A DNA stretch of 64,000 nucleotides from an uncultured Alphaproteobacteria bacterium (GCA_902596605.1 CACJUU010000003.1:1-64000), one strand, 5' to 3'. Positions 1 through 10,158 are shown, counted from the first letter of the stretch. Notes: a model not told the origin generated them from the sequence alone. Translations and numbers: made by a program.

Positions 1-432
1 TTAATCCTAATTAATCGATTTTTAGATGGTTTAGACGGCAGTTTAGCGCGACTAGGCACACCGAGAAAGTTTGGCGCTTTTTTTGATGTTACATCAGACT
101 TTGCATTTTATGCTTTAATCCCTTTGGGTTTCGCGGTGGTTTCTCCGCATGAAAACGCATTGCCTACAGCTTTTTTACTAGCGGCTTTTTATGTGAATGG
201 ATCAAGCTTTTTAGCCGAGGCAATAATAGAAAAATATAATATTAAAATTGACCAAGCGGATAAGGGGTTTTTTTACTCTTTTGGATTGATTGAGGGTTTT
301 GAAACTATATGTTTCTTTTTATTTATTTGTCTTTTTCCAAATGTCTACTCTAACGCTGCGTACATTTTTTTCACCCTAACACTATTAACGCATGTCATAC
401 GGGTATTTAAATCATTTAAGCGGTTTCTATGA
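1..432 (+). CDS. CDP-alcohol phosphatidyltransferase family protein (3' part)
   Basis: The reading frame is open from base 1 to a TGA at 430-432, so the N-terminus lies outside the window; 143 residues remain. Visible residues 9-30 carry the CDP-alcohol phosphatidyltransferase signature: D-G, two residues, A-R, then G-x3-D-x3-D (the G-A-F-F-D-V-T-S-D stretch). The spacing between A-R and G is 7 residues, one shorter than the classic pattern. The rest is hydrophobic, with about three membrane segments. Such enzymes transfer a phosphatidyl group from CDP-diacylglycerol to an alcohol in the inner membrane. The exact acceptor (serine, glycerol phosphate or other) cannot be told from this piece. 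The gene meets the leftward dehydrogenase gene with one base between the two stop codons. Confidence 0.85.
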   Translation, partial: LILINRFLDGLDGSLARLGTPRKFGAFFDVTSDFAFYALIPLGFAVVSPHENALPTAFLLAAFYVNGSSFLAEAIIEKYNIKIDQADKGFFYSFGLIEGFETICFFLFICLFPNVYSNAAYIFFTLTLLTHVIRVFKSFKRFL

Positions 433-433
433 T

Positions 434-2926
434 TTATTGAACTCTGTCTATAATCCTTTCGTTTTGAGGATCATATGGACTATCTCGAACTATCTCTGCG
501 TCCCAAAACGCATCATCGATTTTTATCTTGAGCTTTGTACCTACGTCAGAAAATGAAGACTTTACATAACCTATACCAATACTCCTTTTAAAATGTACTG
601 AATATCCCGCTGAAGTTAATCTACCGAGCATTGAATCTTCCGTTTCATTATATAATGCTTCTCTTCCCCAAGGATCTATATCCTTTGGACCATCTATAAG
701 CAGTGTTACACAAGAAACCTCGGGTTTCCTTTTCAGGAGCTCATCTTTTCCTAAAAAGTTTTTGCTAATATCCACAAATCTACTGAGATTAGACTCGAAT
801 GGCCCAGCGTCTCTTCCAAGATCTGCCCCAAATGCTTTGTAAGATTTTTCTTGCCTCAGCCAATTTTGCGCTCTAGCACCAACCAATTTCAAGTTAAACT
901 CCTTCCCTGAACTCAATAATATATCTAGTAAGTAATTTTGCATCTCAATAGGATGATGGAGCTCCCAGCCGAGTTCACCTGTGTAAGCAACTCTAAGAGC
1001 TCTAACTGGACACATACCAATTTCAATATCTCTGTATGAAAGCCAAGGAAACTGTTTATTTGACAGAGTTTTATCAGGATCTTCACTTACAACTAATTTT
1101 TTTAAAAAATTTCTGGATTTTGGTCCAGCGATTGAAAATACACCCCATTGGCTGGTACAGTCATAAATGCTTACTCCATCGAATTTGCTTTCACCCAAGG
1201 ACTTGTGTAAATAATCGGAATCATAATCACTCCAAGCTCCGGCTGAAATCAAATAGTAGCTCTCCTCCGAGAGACAAACTATTGTATATTCAGTCCGAAT
1301 AGTCCCTAAAATAGATAAAGCATAGGTAAGATTAATTCTTCCCTCACTAGGTAACTTATTACAAGTAAACCAATCTAGAAACTTTCTTGCATTTTTTCCA
1401 TTAACAAGGTGTTTTGTGAAAGCAGTTGAGTCAATTAGGCCTAAACCTGATCGAATTGCCTCTGCTTCATTTTTAGAATATTCCCACCATCCACCTCTTC
1501 TGAAGCTTCTAGATTTCTTATCATCAAAGTCATTTTTAGCAAAATAGTTGGGTCGTTCCCATCCATTAACCTGACCGAATTGCGCCCCTAATTCCTTAAA
1601 CCTACTGTAAGATGGTGCCGTTCTTAAAGGTCGGCATGCTTCTCTCTCTTCATCAGGGTGATGCAAGATAAAAACGTGTTCATAAGCTTCTTCATTCTTT
1701 CTCATTGCGTATTGAGTTGTCATCCAATTGCCGTATCGTCTTGGGTCGAGAGATCCCATATCTATCTCTGCTTCTCCATCAATAATCAATTGTGCTAAAT
1801 AGTAACCTGCTCCACCAGCAGCAGTTATACCAAATGAAAAACCTTCGGCGATCCATGCATTTCTTAACCCTGGAACTGGTCCTAGTAATGGATTTCCATC
1901 TGGCGTGTAACAAATGGGGCCATTATAGTCATCTTTTATTCCGAGGTTTTCGCTCGATGGAATTCTATGGATAAAAGACATGTATTCTTTTTCTATTCTC
2001 TCTAGATCAAGAGGGAATAAATCAGATCGAAAATTTTTTGGTACCGTGAATTCGAATTTTGCTGGTGCATTTTTTTCATATGGGCCTAATATCCACCCTG
2101 TTCGTTCCTCTCTTACATACCACTTTGCGTCAGCATCTCGAATAACAGGATGCTCCCCGTTTTTTTCTCTATATTTTTGAAGCTCAGGATCTTTTTCTGT
2201 AACAATATATTGATGCTCCACCGGAATTGCAGGGATTTTTACTCCTAACTTCTTTGCTGTAGCTTGAGAATGGTTTCCTGTAGCGGTAATTAAATGTTCG
2301 CACGCAAAAGAAATTTTTTCCCCATTTGGAACAAGGTTTCCTCCTTTCTCTTCCATATAATCACAGGATATTTTCCAAATATCTTTTTCATAATTAAAAC
2401 TTTTTGCTTCAATTTTTCTTACAATTTGCACGCCTAAATCTCGTGCTGCTTTTGCCATAACTTGAGTTACGTCTGCTGGATTGATATAACCATCTGTCGG
2501 ATGAAATATCGCTCCAACAAGATCAGATGTTTTAATAAGAGGCCACCTCTCATTAATTTCTTGGGGTGTTAGCCACTCATATGGAATTCCAACTGTTTCT
2601 GCTGTTGACGCATACAGTTTATATTCATCCATTCTTTCATTCGTCTGAGCCATTCGTAGGTTGCCAACCTGCGAGAACCCGACAGACATCCCAGTTTGTT
2701 TCTCTAATGATGGATATAACTTAAGAGAATAGTCATGTATGTGTGAGGTGGCGTAGGACATATTGAATAGTGGAAGAAGACCGGCCGCGTGCCATGTTGA
2801 ACCTGAGGTAAGCTCGTCTCTTTCTAAAAGTAAGACGTCTGTCAAACCCTTTAGCGCAAGATGGTATGCAATACTCACTCCCACAACACCACCACCAACG
2901 ACAATAGCTTGATAATTAGTCTTCAT
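434..2926 (-). CDS. FAD-dependent dimethylglycine/sarcosine dehydrogenase-type oxidoreductase with GcvT domain
   Basis: The product is 830 residues. An N-terminal DAO-type FAD domain has the G-G-G-V-V-G loop at 11-16, and S-T-W-H-A-A-G with His46, which lines up with the histidine that carries covalent FAD in mammalian dimethylglycine dehydrogenase. A middle domain (about 380-440) leads into a GcvT aminomethyltransferase domain (about 440-720) and a GcvT C-terminal barrel (about 740-830). By family, it oxidatively demethylates N-methylated glycines and passes the one-carbon unit to tetrahydrofolate, as in glycine betaine breakdown. The exact substrate is not decided by sequence. The ATG at 2926 was chosen because a run of six G lies three bases upstream; an in-frame start 30 bases earlier would bury that site. 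No other catabolic gene lies beside it. Confidence 0.85.
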   Translation of the reverse strand: MKTNYQAIVVGGGVVGVSIAYHLALKGLTDVLLLERDELTSGSTWHAAGLLPLFNMSYATSHIHDYSLKLYPSLEKQTGMSVGFSQVGNLRMAQTNERMDEYKLYASTAETVGIPYEWLTPQEINERWPLIKTSDLVGAIFHPTDGYINPADVTQVMAKAARDLGVQIVRKIEAKSFNYEKDIWKISCDYMEEKGGNLVPNGEKISFACEHLITATGNHSQATAKKLGVKIPAIPVEHQYIVTEKDPELQKYREKNGEHPVIRDADAKWYVREERTGWILGPYEKNAPAKFEFTVPKNFRSDLFPLDLERIEKEYMSFIHRIPSSENLGIKDDYNGPICYTPDGNPLLGPVPGLRNAWIAEGFSFGITAAGGAGYYLAQLIIDGEAEIDMGSLDPRRYGNWMTTQYAMRKNEEAYEHVFILHHPDEEREACRPLRTAPSYSRFKELGAQFGQVNGWERPNYFAKNDFDDKKSRSFRRGGWWEYSKNEAEAIRSGLGLIDSTAFTKHLVNGKNARKFLDWFTCNKLPSEGRINLTYALSILGTIRTEYTIVCLSEESYYLISAGAWSDYDSDYLHKSLGESKFDGVSIYDCTSQWGVFSIAGPKSRNFLKKLVVSEDPDKTLSNKQFPWLSYRDIEIGMCPVRALRVAYTGELGWELHHPIEMQNYLLDILLSSGKEFNLKLVGARAQNWLRQEKSYKAFGADLGRDAGPFESNLSRFVDISKNFLGKDELLKRKPEVSCVTLLIDGPKDIDPWGREALYNETEDSMLGRLTSAGYSVHFKRSIGIGYVKSSFSDVGTKLKIKIDDAFWDAEIVRDSPYDPQNERIIDRVQ

Positions 2927-3015
2927 GTTCCCCCCAAAATTCTTTCCTTTTTTCAAAAAAAGGTATAATAAAGCGTACTTAGTAATCTCATAATATTTTA
3001 GACTAGGTATTATAT

Positions 3016-4323
3016 ATGTCTAACAAAAAGAAAGTTTTTATAAAAACATATGGCTGTCAAATGAACCACTATGACAGCGAAAAGGTGGTTTTAGATCTCG
3101 AAAAAAATCACTATGAACAGACAGGGGACATTCAAGAAGCTGACATGGTGTTGCTTAATACTTGCAACATTAGGGAGAAAGCTGCAGAGAAAGTTTATTC
3201 GGAGCTGGGTAGAATAAAAAAATTTAAGGACCGCAATACTGATTTAAAAATCGGTGTTACTGGATGCGTAGCACAAGCAGAATCTTTTGAAATATTTGAT
3301 AGGCAGCCAGCGGTAGACTTTATTGTCGGCCCGCAATCATACCATAAATTTCCAGAAATTATCTCTAAGTTGGAAGATGGTAAGAGAAATATAACTGAAA
3401 CGAGCTTCGAAGCTTCAGACAAATTTAATAGTATTGCTTCCTTGACAGGGACACCTAAACCATCGGCTTTTGTGACAATTCAAGAAGGCTGCGACAAATT
3501 CTGTACTTTTTGTGTCGTTCCCTACACAAGGGGAAAAGAGGTATCTAGAAGTCGAAACGATATTTTAAACGAGATAAAAGAAAGTGCAAAAAAAGGTGTG
3601 AAAGAAGTAATTCTTTTAGGACAAAATGTTAATTCATATAATTTTGAGGGCATAAGTTTTTCATCATTGATTTATTCGATAGCAGAAATAGATGAGATTA
3701 AGAGAATTCGATTCATGACTTCTCACCCTAGGGATATGACCGATGAATTGATAAATGCCTTTGGCGCAATTCCTAAATTAATGCCTTTTTTACATCTTCC
3801 AGTTCAATCAGGAAGCAATAGGATTCTGAAGTCAATGAACAGAGGTCATGTAGTTGAAGAATATGAAGGAATAATTAAAAAACTAAGACTGATAAGAAAA
3901 GATATTTGTTTTTCAAGTGATTTCATAGTGGGATATCCAGGAGAAACCGACGAAGATTTTCAGAAAACCATTGATTTATGTAAACAAGTTCAGTTTGCAC
4001 AGGCTTACAGTTTCAACTACTCGTCGCGACCTGGAACACCAGCCTCAAGAAAAGAAGAGCTGGACGAGAACTTAAAAAAGACAAGATTGCATGTCTTACA
4101 AGATTTATTAAATAAGCAGCAAACAACCTTTCTCAACGAACAGAAAAACAGAATACATGAAGTGTTGTTTGAAAAAGTTGGCAGGGGAATTAATGAGTTT
4201 GTGGGTAGAACTGAGCAGTTTTCTCCAGTTACTGTGGTGAGTAAAGAAAACTTGGTAGGAGAGATACGAATGGTAAAAATTAATTCAGTTATGTCTCACT
4301 CCTTGAAGGGTGTTCTAAAATAA
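3016..4323 (+). CDS. miaB: tRNA-2-methylthio-N6-dimethylallyladenosine synthase MiaB
   Basis: The 435-residue protein adds a methylthio group to position 37 of tRNAs reading UNN codons. An N-terminal MTTase domain binds one 4Fe-4S cluster through Cys14, Cys50 and Cys84 (contexts YGCQMN, NTCNIRE, TGCVAQ). The radical-SAM domain binds a second cluster through Cys159, Cys163 and Cys166 (EGCDKFCTFC). A C-terminal TRAM domain occupies roughly 370-435. Length and motif order are normal for MiaB rather than MtaB or RimO. It starts a long rightward gene series; phoH follows after 72 bases. The ATG at 3016 has only a weak Shine-Dalgarno-like AGGT. Confidence 0.96.
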   Translation: MSNKKKVFIKTYGCQMNHYDSEKVVLDLEKNHYEQTGDIQEADMVLLNTCNIREKAAEKVYSELGRIKKFKDRNTDLKIGVTGCVAQAESFEIFDRQPAVDFIVGPQSYHKFPEIISKLEDGKRNITETSFEASDKFNSIASLTGTPKPSAFVTIQEGCDKFCTFCVVPYTRGKEVSRSRNDILNEIKESAKKGVKEVILLGQNVNSYNFEGISFSSLIYSIAEIDEIKRIRFMTSHPRDMTDELINAFGAIPKLMPFLHLPVQSGSNRILKSMNRGHVVEEYEGIIKKLRLIRKDICFSSDFIVGYPGETDEDFQKTIDLCKQVQFAQAYSFNYSSRPGTPASRKEELDENLKKTRLHVLQDLLNKQQTTFLNEQKNRIHEVLFEKVGRGINEFVGRTEQFSPVTVVSKENLVGEIRMVKINSVMSHSLKGVLK

Positions 4324-4395
4324 ATTTTTACCGGAATATTGAATATTTTTCTTATGATAATAAGATAAAAGAAATGATGTCATTATATAAATAAC

Positions 4396-5400
4396 ATGGG
4401 TTTCATAGAAAGCTCAAATACTCTCCGTTTCAGTTCTAACAAGTTACTGATAGAACTCTGTGGCCAGCTAGATATAAATCTTTCTAAGATTGAAAGCTGG
4501 GCTGGCGTTCAGATAGTGCGTCGTGGAAATGCCTTGTCAATCTACGGCGCTAAGGAAGATTGTGATATTACAAGAAAGTTAATAAGTGACTTATACTCAG
4601 ATCTGGAGCATGGAAAAACTTTAGATGAGCGTGAGTTGGACATTTATTTTCAACAAATTGAAGACGAAAAAGTCAAACAAATTAAAAGCAAATATGTGAG
4701 TGATGAAGTTGTGAATAAAAAGGCAAGCTACCTAGAGATTAAAACTCAAAAAAAATTAGTACAGGCAAAATCAACGAATCAAAATTCTTTTATTAACTCA
4801 ATTCTAAGTAAGGAACTGGTCTTTGGGATTGGCCCAGCTGGGACCGGAAAAACATATCTAGCTATTGCTGTCGGAGTTTTTTTGTTTTCTCAAGGTTTGG
4901 TTGAAAAAATTGTTTTAACCAGACCAGCTGTCGAGGCAGGAGAAAGATTAGGTTTTTTGCCTGGCGACATGAAAGAAAAGGTAGATCCCTACATGCAACC
5001 CCTATACGATGCGCTGAATGATTTTTTACCTGGTAAAGTTGTATCAAAAATGTACGAGAGGGGCTCAATAGAAATAGCTCCGTTGGCTTTTATGAGAGGG
5101 AGAACGCTAAAAGATTCGTTTATTGTTTTAGATGAGGGCCAAAATGCATCACCTTCACAGATGAAAATGTTTTTAACTAGACTTGGGATAGGTTCAAGAA
5201 TGGTTGTTACAGGTGATATAACTCAAATTGATTTGCCCAAAGGATTTAAAAGTGGATTGGTTGATGCATCAGAAGTATTGTCGAAAATGAAAGAAATTGA
5301 TTTTATTAAATTCAATGATGTTGATATCGTAAGACATTCTTTAGTAAGAAAAATAGCTAGAGCTTACGAAAAAAAACTCAATACAAAGCGTAAACTTTGA
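4396..5400 (+). CDS. phoH: PhoH family P-loop ATPase
   Basis: A 334-residue PhoH-like protein. It has an N-terminal KH-like region (about 1-100), then a Walker A loop G-P-A-G-T-G-K-T at 146-153 and a Walker B-like D-E-G-Q at 246-249. PhoH proteins are cytoplasmic ATPases related to superfamily 1 helicase cores and are linked to RNA metabolism. Its position directly before ybeY, the rRNA-maturation endonuclease gene, is conserved widely and fits an RNA role. The final codon region overlaps a possible TTG start of the next gene, so translational coupling is likely. Confidence 0.94.
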   Translation: MGFIESSNTLRFSSNKLLIELCGQLDINLSKIESWAGVQIVRRGNALSIYGAKEDCDITRKLISDLYSDLEHGKTLDERELDIYFQQIEDEKVKQIKSKYVSDEVVNKKASYLEIKTQKKLVQAKSTNQNSFINSILSKELVFGIGPAGTGKTYLAIAVGVFLFSQGLVEKIVLTRPAVEAGERLGFLPGDMKEKVDPYMQPLYDALNDFLPGKVVSKMYERGSIEIAPLAFMRGRTLKDSFIVLDEGQNASPSQMKMFLTRLGIGSRMVVTGDITQIDLPKGFKSGLVDASEVLSKMKEIDFIKFNDVDIVRHSLVRKIARAYEKKLNTKRKL

Positions 5401-5411
5401 AAACTAAAAAA

Positions 5412-5915
5412 ATGACAGTTAGAGTATCAGTAAATTATAATGATCTAAGATGGAAACGCTTCGATTTAACCAGATATGTAAGCTTATTAGTATCTAAAGT
5501 TGTTCAGATTCATCAGATTAAGTTAAATGATTTTTCTCTGTCAGTTTTGGCTTGCAGTGACGTTATGATCAAAGAGCTAAATAGGCAATATAGAAAAAAA
5601 AATAAAGCAACAAACGTTTTAGCGTGGCCAGCTATCCATAGTTTTTTTAATTATGATCAAAACTATCAGTCTCCCGATAAAAATAATTATTTGTTTTTAG
5701 GAGATATAGCAATATCTTATGAAAGATGTTTGAGAGAAGCATCAGTCCAGAATATTCAATTCAACAAACATTGCTGTAAATTGTTAGTTCATGCAATACT
5801 CCATTTATTGGGTTATGAACATGATGTATCTGTGAGTACTAAGAGAATGCAGTTAATGGAAACCAGGGTTTTAAATTCTGTCCTGACAAACAGACCAAAG
5901 TTATTTAACATCTAA
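5412..5915 (+). CDS. ybeY: rRNA maturation endoribonuclease YbeY
   Basis: The 167-residue protein is a zinc-dependent single-strand endoribonuclease involved in 16S rRNA 3' maturation and ribosome quality control. The metal site is visible as His127, His131 and His137 in the stretch HAILHLLGYEHD. The residue after the first His is Ala where most family members have Gly. The ATG at 5412 is preferred because the protein then begins MTVRVSVNYNDLRW, like other family members. An in-frame TTG at 5397, overlapping the phoH stop, would add five residues. It lies between phoH and corC, the usual neighbours. Confidence 0.93.
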   Translation: MTVRVSVNYNDLRWKRFDLTRYVSLLVSKVVQIHQIKLNDFSLSVLACSDVMIKELNRQYRKKNKATNVLAWPAIHSFFNYDQNYQSPDKNNYLFLGDIAISYERCLREASVQNIQFNKHCCKLLVHAILHLLGYEHDVSVSTKRMQLMETRVLNSVLTNRPKLFNI

Positions 5916-5931
5916 TTAGAGTTTAAATTTC

Positions 5932-6741
5932 ATGTTTAAGTTATTCGTGAGAAAATTTTTAGACGGATTGCCTCTTAAAAAAAGGCCGAAAAATTTGGGT
6001 GAGAAGAAAATAATAGAGCCATCGGACAAACACATTGTACAAAAAGAAAGATCTTTTAATCTACATAATCAAAGAGTCGATGATATCGCCATACCAAAGG
6101 CAGATATTGTGGCCGCACCTGACAAGATAACTTTATCGGAACTCACAAAAATATTTAGGGAATCAAACTTAACTAGGGTGCCTATATTTAAAAATACCCT
6201 TGATAATCCAATTGGTTTTGTGCATTTAAAAGATCTGGCTCTTAGAAATGGTTTCGGTAAGCAGAAAAAATTTAATATTAAAGATTTAATTAGACCTTTA
6301 ATATATGTTCCTCCCTCTATGACATTGGGAACTCTATTACAGAAAATGCAAGCTGAGCGAATCCACATGTCACTGGTTATTGACGAATATGGAGGGGTAG
6401 AGGGGCTGTTAACAATTGAAGATCTCTTAGAGCAGATAGTTGGCGAGATCAATGATGAACATGAGCTTAAAGAAGATCTTTTGTGGAGCAGAGAAAAAGA
6501 AAATGTTTTCATAGTTAATGCTAGGCTAAACTTAGAGGATTTTAAATCTCAGGCTGGAGTTGACTTAACAAAAAGAAGGAATGGTGAAGAATATGATACC
6601 ATTGGAGGCTTGGTATTTAATATCACCAACCGAATACCTTCTCGAGGTGAGGTAGTTACAGATTCCTCAGGGAATGAATTCTCAGTATTAGAGGCAGACC
6701 CGCGAAGTATAAAAAGATTGAGGCTTAATTTAAGAAGTTGA
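5932..6741 (+). CDS. corC: CorC/HlyC family transporter-associated CBS-domain protein
   Basis: A 269-residue soluble protein without membrane segments. It has a lysine-rich N-terminus, two CBS domains (about 50-125 and 130-185; the second holds SLVIDEYGGVEGLLTIEDLLEQIVGEI-type residues split across 6380-6450), and a C-terminal CorC_HlyC domain (about 195-265) containing the typical Y-D-T-I-G-G-L motif. Family members bind adenine nucleotides and are tied to magnesium/cobalt efflux. The haemolysin name given to this family is historical. It sits three bases upstream of lnt, the same arrangement as the ybeY-corC-lnt order of many proteobacteria. Confidence 0.92.
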   Translation: MFKLFVRKFLDGLPLKKRPKNLGEKKIIEPSDKHIVQKERSFNLHNQRVDDIAIPKADIVAAPDKITLSELTKIFRESNLTRVPIFKNTLDNPIGFVHLKDLALRNGFGKQKKFNIKDLIRPLIYVPPSMTLGTLLQKMQAERIHMSLVIDEYGGVEGLLTIEDLLEQIVGEINDEHELKEDLLWSREKENVFIVNARLNLEDFKSQAGVDLTKRRNGEEYDTIGGLVFNITNRIPSRGEVVTDSSGNEFSVLEADPRSIKRLRLNLRS

Positions 6742-6744
6742 TTT

Positions 6745-8274
6745 GTGATATCTAGAATAATAACACTCTCAAAGTCTGTTTTTTTAAGCTTTTTTTTATT
6801 AGGCGTAGCGTTAGCCTTTTCACAAGAACCATTTAACTTACCCTATTGTACATTTTTGGTGTTACCTTTAGCTTCCTTTTTAGTGATAAGATTTCTTAAA
6901 ACTCCTAAACATTGTTTATCAAGTGGGTTTGCTTTCGGTCTCGGTTATTTCGGTTTAACGTTCATTTGGATAATTAACCCATTCTTGGTTGACCCTCAAA
7001 AGAATATTTGGCTGGTGCCCTTTGCTTATACTTTTTTTGTCTCATTACTTTCCCTTTTTTGGGCTCTCGCATTTTATATTTCCGGCTATTTGATGAAGAA
7101 TGAACAGCAAAACCATAAAAAAGTATTTTGTTTGTCAATCGTTTTTGCAACAGCTGAGTTATTCCGATGTTACCTATTTTCAGGGTTCCCATGGGCAATA
7201 CTATCTTACGCTTGGTTGGATACTCCGGTATCTGTATTTGTAACGTGGCTTGGGCCTTATATTTTTAATTCGATAATCATTATTACAGGCTTTAACTTAT
7301 TATATTCTTCACCAGTGACTAGTACCTTTAAAGCCATTTTTCTCTTTGCCGCGCTTTTGGGCTTACAGAATAAATTTTTATATAGTGACTTCAATGAAGC
7401 TAATGAATATTTAACCGTAAGGTTGGTCCAACCTAATATCAAACAGAAAGATAAGTGGAAAAAGGAGAATGAATTAAATCATATGGAAATATTAATTGAC
7501 TTGAGCAATTCAAGTCCAAAACCTGATCTAATTGTATGGCCAGAAACTGCTGTTTACTGGCTTCCAGAAGAAAATCCAGAGAAACTTAAAGTTATAGCTG
7601 AACAGGTGAAATCTCCATTGATATTTGGAGCATTACGGTTCAATAGAGATACTAAAAAATTATTTAATGCAATTTTCTTGATTGATAGTGAAGGAAAAAT
7701 TCTAAGCATTTATGACAAAACATTTTTGGTTCCGTTTGGAGAATATATGCCTCTAGGGGGATTTCTGAAATACTTTAATATATTTAATAACAGCTATCGT
7801 TCGGTTGATGGCTTTAGTAGTGGCACGGGTTTGAAGTTAATAAAGAACTCAGGATTCCCAATATTTCTCCCACTTATTTGTTATGAAGCATTATTTTCAA
7901 ATGAAATTTTAGGAGTAGTTAAAGAGGCACGGTGGATATTAAACATAACAAATGATGCTTGGTTTGGGGATGGGGGCGGTCCAAAACAACACTTAAAGAT
8001 TGCAAGAATGAGAGCTTTGGAAAATAATATCCCTCTTATAAGAGTTTCAAATAATGGTATTTCTGCCAAGATTTCAAATAATGGAAAAATTGAAAAACAT
8101 ATCGCATTAAACAAAAGAAAGTTTTTAGATGTTGAGCTTGGTTTGAACATTGAAAGACAAAGCACATATTACACAACTATTGGTAGAAACATCTCATCAT
8201 ATTTCCATTTAGTGCTTTTATTACTTCCTATTTTATATTATTCAATATTAAAAAATAGAAAAAAGAGAGGGTAA
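6745..8274 (+). CDS. lnt: Apolipoprotein N-acyltransferase
   Basis: The 509-residue inner-membrane enzyme performs the last step of lipoprotein maturation, N-acylating the lipid-modified cysteine. The N-terminal half has about seven hydrophobic segments. The periplasmic nitrilase-like domain carries the catalytic triad Glu267 (VWPETA), Lys325 ([12 protein letters not shown]) and Cys379 (PLICYEALF), and one more membrane helix ends the protein. Glu267 has the same number as in the E. coli enzyme. The start is GTG, three bases after the corC stop. metK begins one base after its stop, leaving no room for a metK leader. Confidence 0.95.
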   Translation: MISRIITLSKSVFLSFFLLGVALAFSQEPFNLPYCTFLVLPLASFLVIRFLKTPKHCLSSGFAFGLGYFGLTFIWIINPFLVDPQKNIWLVPFAYTFFVSLLSLFWALAFYISGYLMKNEQQNHKKVFCLSIVFATAELFRCYLFSGFPWAILSYAWLDTPVSVFVTWLGPYIFNSIIIITGFNLLYSSPVTSTFKAIFLFAALLGLQNKFLYSDFNEANEYLTVRLVQPNIKQKDKWKKENELNHMEILIDLSNSSPKPDLIVWPETAVYWLPEENPEKLKVIAEQVKSPLIFGALRFNRDTKKLFNAIFLIDSEGKILSIYDKTFLVPFGEYMPLGGFLKYFNIFNNSYRSVDGFSSGTGLKLIKNSGFPIFLPLICYEALFSNEILGVVKEARWILNITNDAWFGDGGGPKQHLKIARMRALENNIPLIRVSNNGISAKISNNGKIEKHIALNKRKFLDVELGLNIERQSTYYTTIGRNISSYFHLVLLLLPILYYSILKNRKKRG

Positions 8275-8275
8275 A

Positions 8276-9442
8276 TTGGCTAGAAAAGATTACATGTTCA
8301 CTTCTGAGTCTGTTTCAGAGGGGCATCCCGACAAAATATGTGACCGAATTTCTGATGCAGTTTTAGACTTCTGTTTAAAAAAGGATACTTTCGCCAGGGT
8401 AGCATGTGAAACTTTCGCGACAACTAACACCGTTGTAGTGGGAGGTGAAGTGGGGTTTCAGTCTGGGTCTCATTCTAATTCGCTTGCCTCCGAGATAAAG
8501 CCACTTGTCGTTAATGTAGTAAAGGAGATTGGGTATGAGCAGGAAGGATTTCACTGGAATAACTTAAATGTATCAAATTTTATACACCAACAATCTAGTG
8601 ATATCTCTCAAGGAGTTGATAAAGATGGAGCTGGTGATCAGGGTATAATGTTTGGGTATGCAGTCAATGAAACGGAGGATTTAATGCCTGCTCCAATTCA
8701 ATACTCTCATTTAATTTTAAAATCTTTGGCGGATGCTAGGCGTAATAAAATGGCCACCAGTTTGGGACCAGACTCTAAATCCCAACTTACAGTGAAGTAT
8801 GAAAATGGTGGTCCGGTAAGCGTGGAGTCAATAGTTTTATCTACTCAGCATCTTGACCCATCGCTTTCATCGCAGGATGTAAAAGAAATAGTAGAGCCAT
8901 ATATTTTGGAAGTAATCCCAGATAAATGGATCTCTAAGGACACCATTTGGCATATAAATCCAACTGGAAAGTTTGTAATTGGAGGGCCAGATGGTGATGC
9001 AGGCTTGACGGGAAGAAAGATAATTGTGGACACTTATGGCGGGGCAGCACCCCATGGAGGTGGTGCATTTTCTGGCAAGGACCCAACTAAAGTGGATAGA
9101 TCGGCAGCTTATATTTCCAGGTATCTAGCTAAAAATATAGTTGCTGCTGGGCTGGCACCGAAGTGTCTTATTCAACTTTCTTATGCGATCGGGGTTCCAG
9201 AGCCACTATCAATTTATATAGATACTTATGGCACGGCGACTAAATATGAAAAAAAATTAGAGGACATATTGCCAAAAATAGTAGATTTGTCCCCAAAGGG
9301 TATAATTGAAAAACTGGATTTAAGAAGACCTATTTACGAAAAAACTGCGGCCTACGGACATTTTGGAAGAACACCTGAAATTGATGGTGGTTTTTCCTGG
9401 GAAAAAACGGATCTTATAGATCTTTTGACAAAACATCTTTAA
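8276..9442 (+). CDS. metK: Methionine adenosyltransferase (SAM synthetase)
   Basis: The 388-residue cytoplasmic enzyme makes S-adenosylmethionine from methionine and ATP. Conserved blocks are [13 protein letters not shown] at the N-terminus (ATP site), [12 protein letters not shown], and [19 protein letters not shown]. The start is TTG, which gives the family-typical beginning (M)[11 protein letters not shown]; an AGAGAGGG Shine-Dalgarno lies just upstream inside the end of lnt. No SAM riboswitch can precede it because only one base separates it from lnt. trmB, which uses its product, follows after 13 bases; this adjacency is typical of Rhodobacterales as I know them. Confidence 0.97.
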   Translation: MARKDYMFTSESVSEGHPDKICDRISDAVLDFCLKKDTFARVACETFATTNTVVVGGEVGFQSGSHSNSLASEIKPLVVNVVKEIGYEQEGFHWNNLNVSNFIHQQSSDISQGVDKDGAGDQGIMFGYAVNETEDLMPAPIQYSHLILKSLADARRNKMATSLGPDSKSQLTVKYENGGPVSVESIVLSTQHLDPSLSSQDVKEIVEPYILEVIPDKWISKDTIWHINPTGKFVIGGPDGDAGLTGRKIIVDTYGGAAPHGGGAFSGKDPTKVDRSAAYISRYLAKNIVAAGLAPKCLIQLSYAIGVPEPLSIYIDTYGTATKYEKKLEDILPKIVDLSPKGIIEKLDLRRPIYEKTAAYGHFGRTPEIDGGFSWEKTDLIDLLTKHL

Positions 9443-9455
9443 TCAGAGAAAGTTT

Positions 9456-10121
9456 TTGTCAGACTTAGATAACTATACAAACCTTAGGTTGATAAAGACA
9501 TTTGGGCGGTTAAAAGGGAGACCTCTTTCAAATAACCAAAAATTAGGCTTGGCATTACATAAGCAAATGTACAATTTCTTTAAAGAAACAGAGAAAAAAA
9601 TTTGGCTTGAAGTCGGTTTTGGGAATGGACAGCACCTAATAGAGCTAGCAAAAAAAAACTATGATAAACTTATTGTAGGAAGTGAGGTCTATGAAAATGG
9701 AGTTGCTACTGCATGTTTTTCACTTTTTCAAAATAAAATACAGAACGCGAAAATTTTCCATGGAGACGTAAGAAACGTGTTGAACTTATTTAAACATAAA
9801 ACTGTTGAGAGATTTTACATTTTGTTCCCAGATCCTTGGATAAAAAAGAGGCATAAATCAAGAAGACTGCTCTCATCTTCCAACGTCGGATATTTTTCAA
9901 AAACTTTGAAATCAGAGGGTTACATTTGTATAGCAACTGATGCGGAAGACTATAGCATAGAAATTGAAGATACTTTTTCTAATTTAGATCAATTTAAAAG
10001 GATACACGACTCGCCCAAAGAGAAAAACTTAAATTTTTTTTTAGATGTTAAAACGAAATATGAGCAGAAAGCAATTAACAAAGGATTATCTCCTTCTTAT
10101 CTTGTTTACAAAAAGGTCTAA
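9456..10121 (+). CDS. trmB: tRNA (guanine-N7-)-methyltransferase
   Basis: A 221-residue SAM-dependent enzyme that methylates G46 of tRNAs. The SAM-binding loop is WLEVGFGNGQHL near residues 49-60. The TrmB-specific block FPDPWIKKRHKSRRLL lies near residue 125, and the C-terminal TKYE motif is present. The start is TTG, with AGAGAAAG about five bases upstream. It is co-directional with metK, whose product is its methyl donor, and the stop is 37 bases before the chosen aroA start. Confidence 0.93.
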   Translation: MSDLDNYTNLRLIKTFGRLKGRPLSNNQKLGLALHKQMYNFFKETEKKIWLEVGFGNGQHLIELAKKNYDKLIVGSEVYENGVATACFSLFQNKIQNAKIFHGDVRNVLNLFKHKTVERFYILFPDPWIKKRHKSRRLLSSSNVGYFSKTLKSEGYICIATDAEDYSIEIEDTFSNLDQFKRIHDSPKEKNLNFFLDVKTKYEQKAINKGLSPSYLVYKKV

Positions 10122-10158
10122 CACTGCTAACAGTCAGAGAATTTTGAGTTCTAAGCCA

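Noticed and set aside
4339-4366. Possible phoH promoter TTGAAT/TAAGAT
   Set aside because: The -10 half is poor and such matches are common in AT-rich DNA.
5932-6741. Haemolysin gene
   Set aside because: The product is a CBS/CorC_HlyC protein of the ybeY-lnt region; the haemolysin label of the family is historical.
8272-8280. Search for a SAM riboswitch before metK
   Set aside because: lnt ends one base before metK, leaving no leader.
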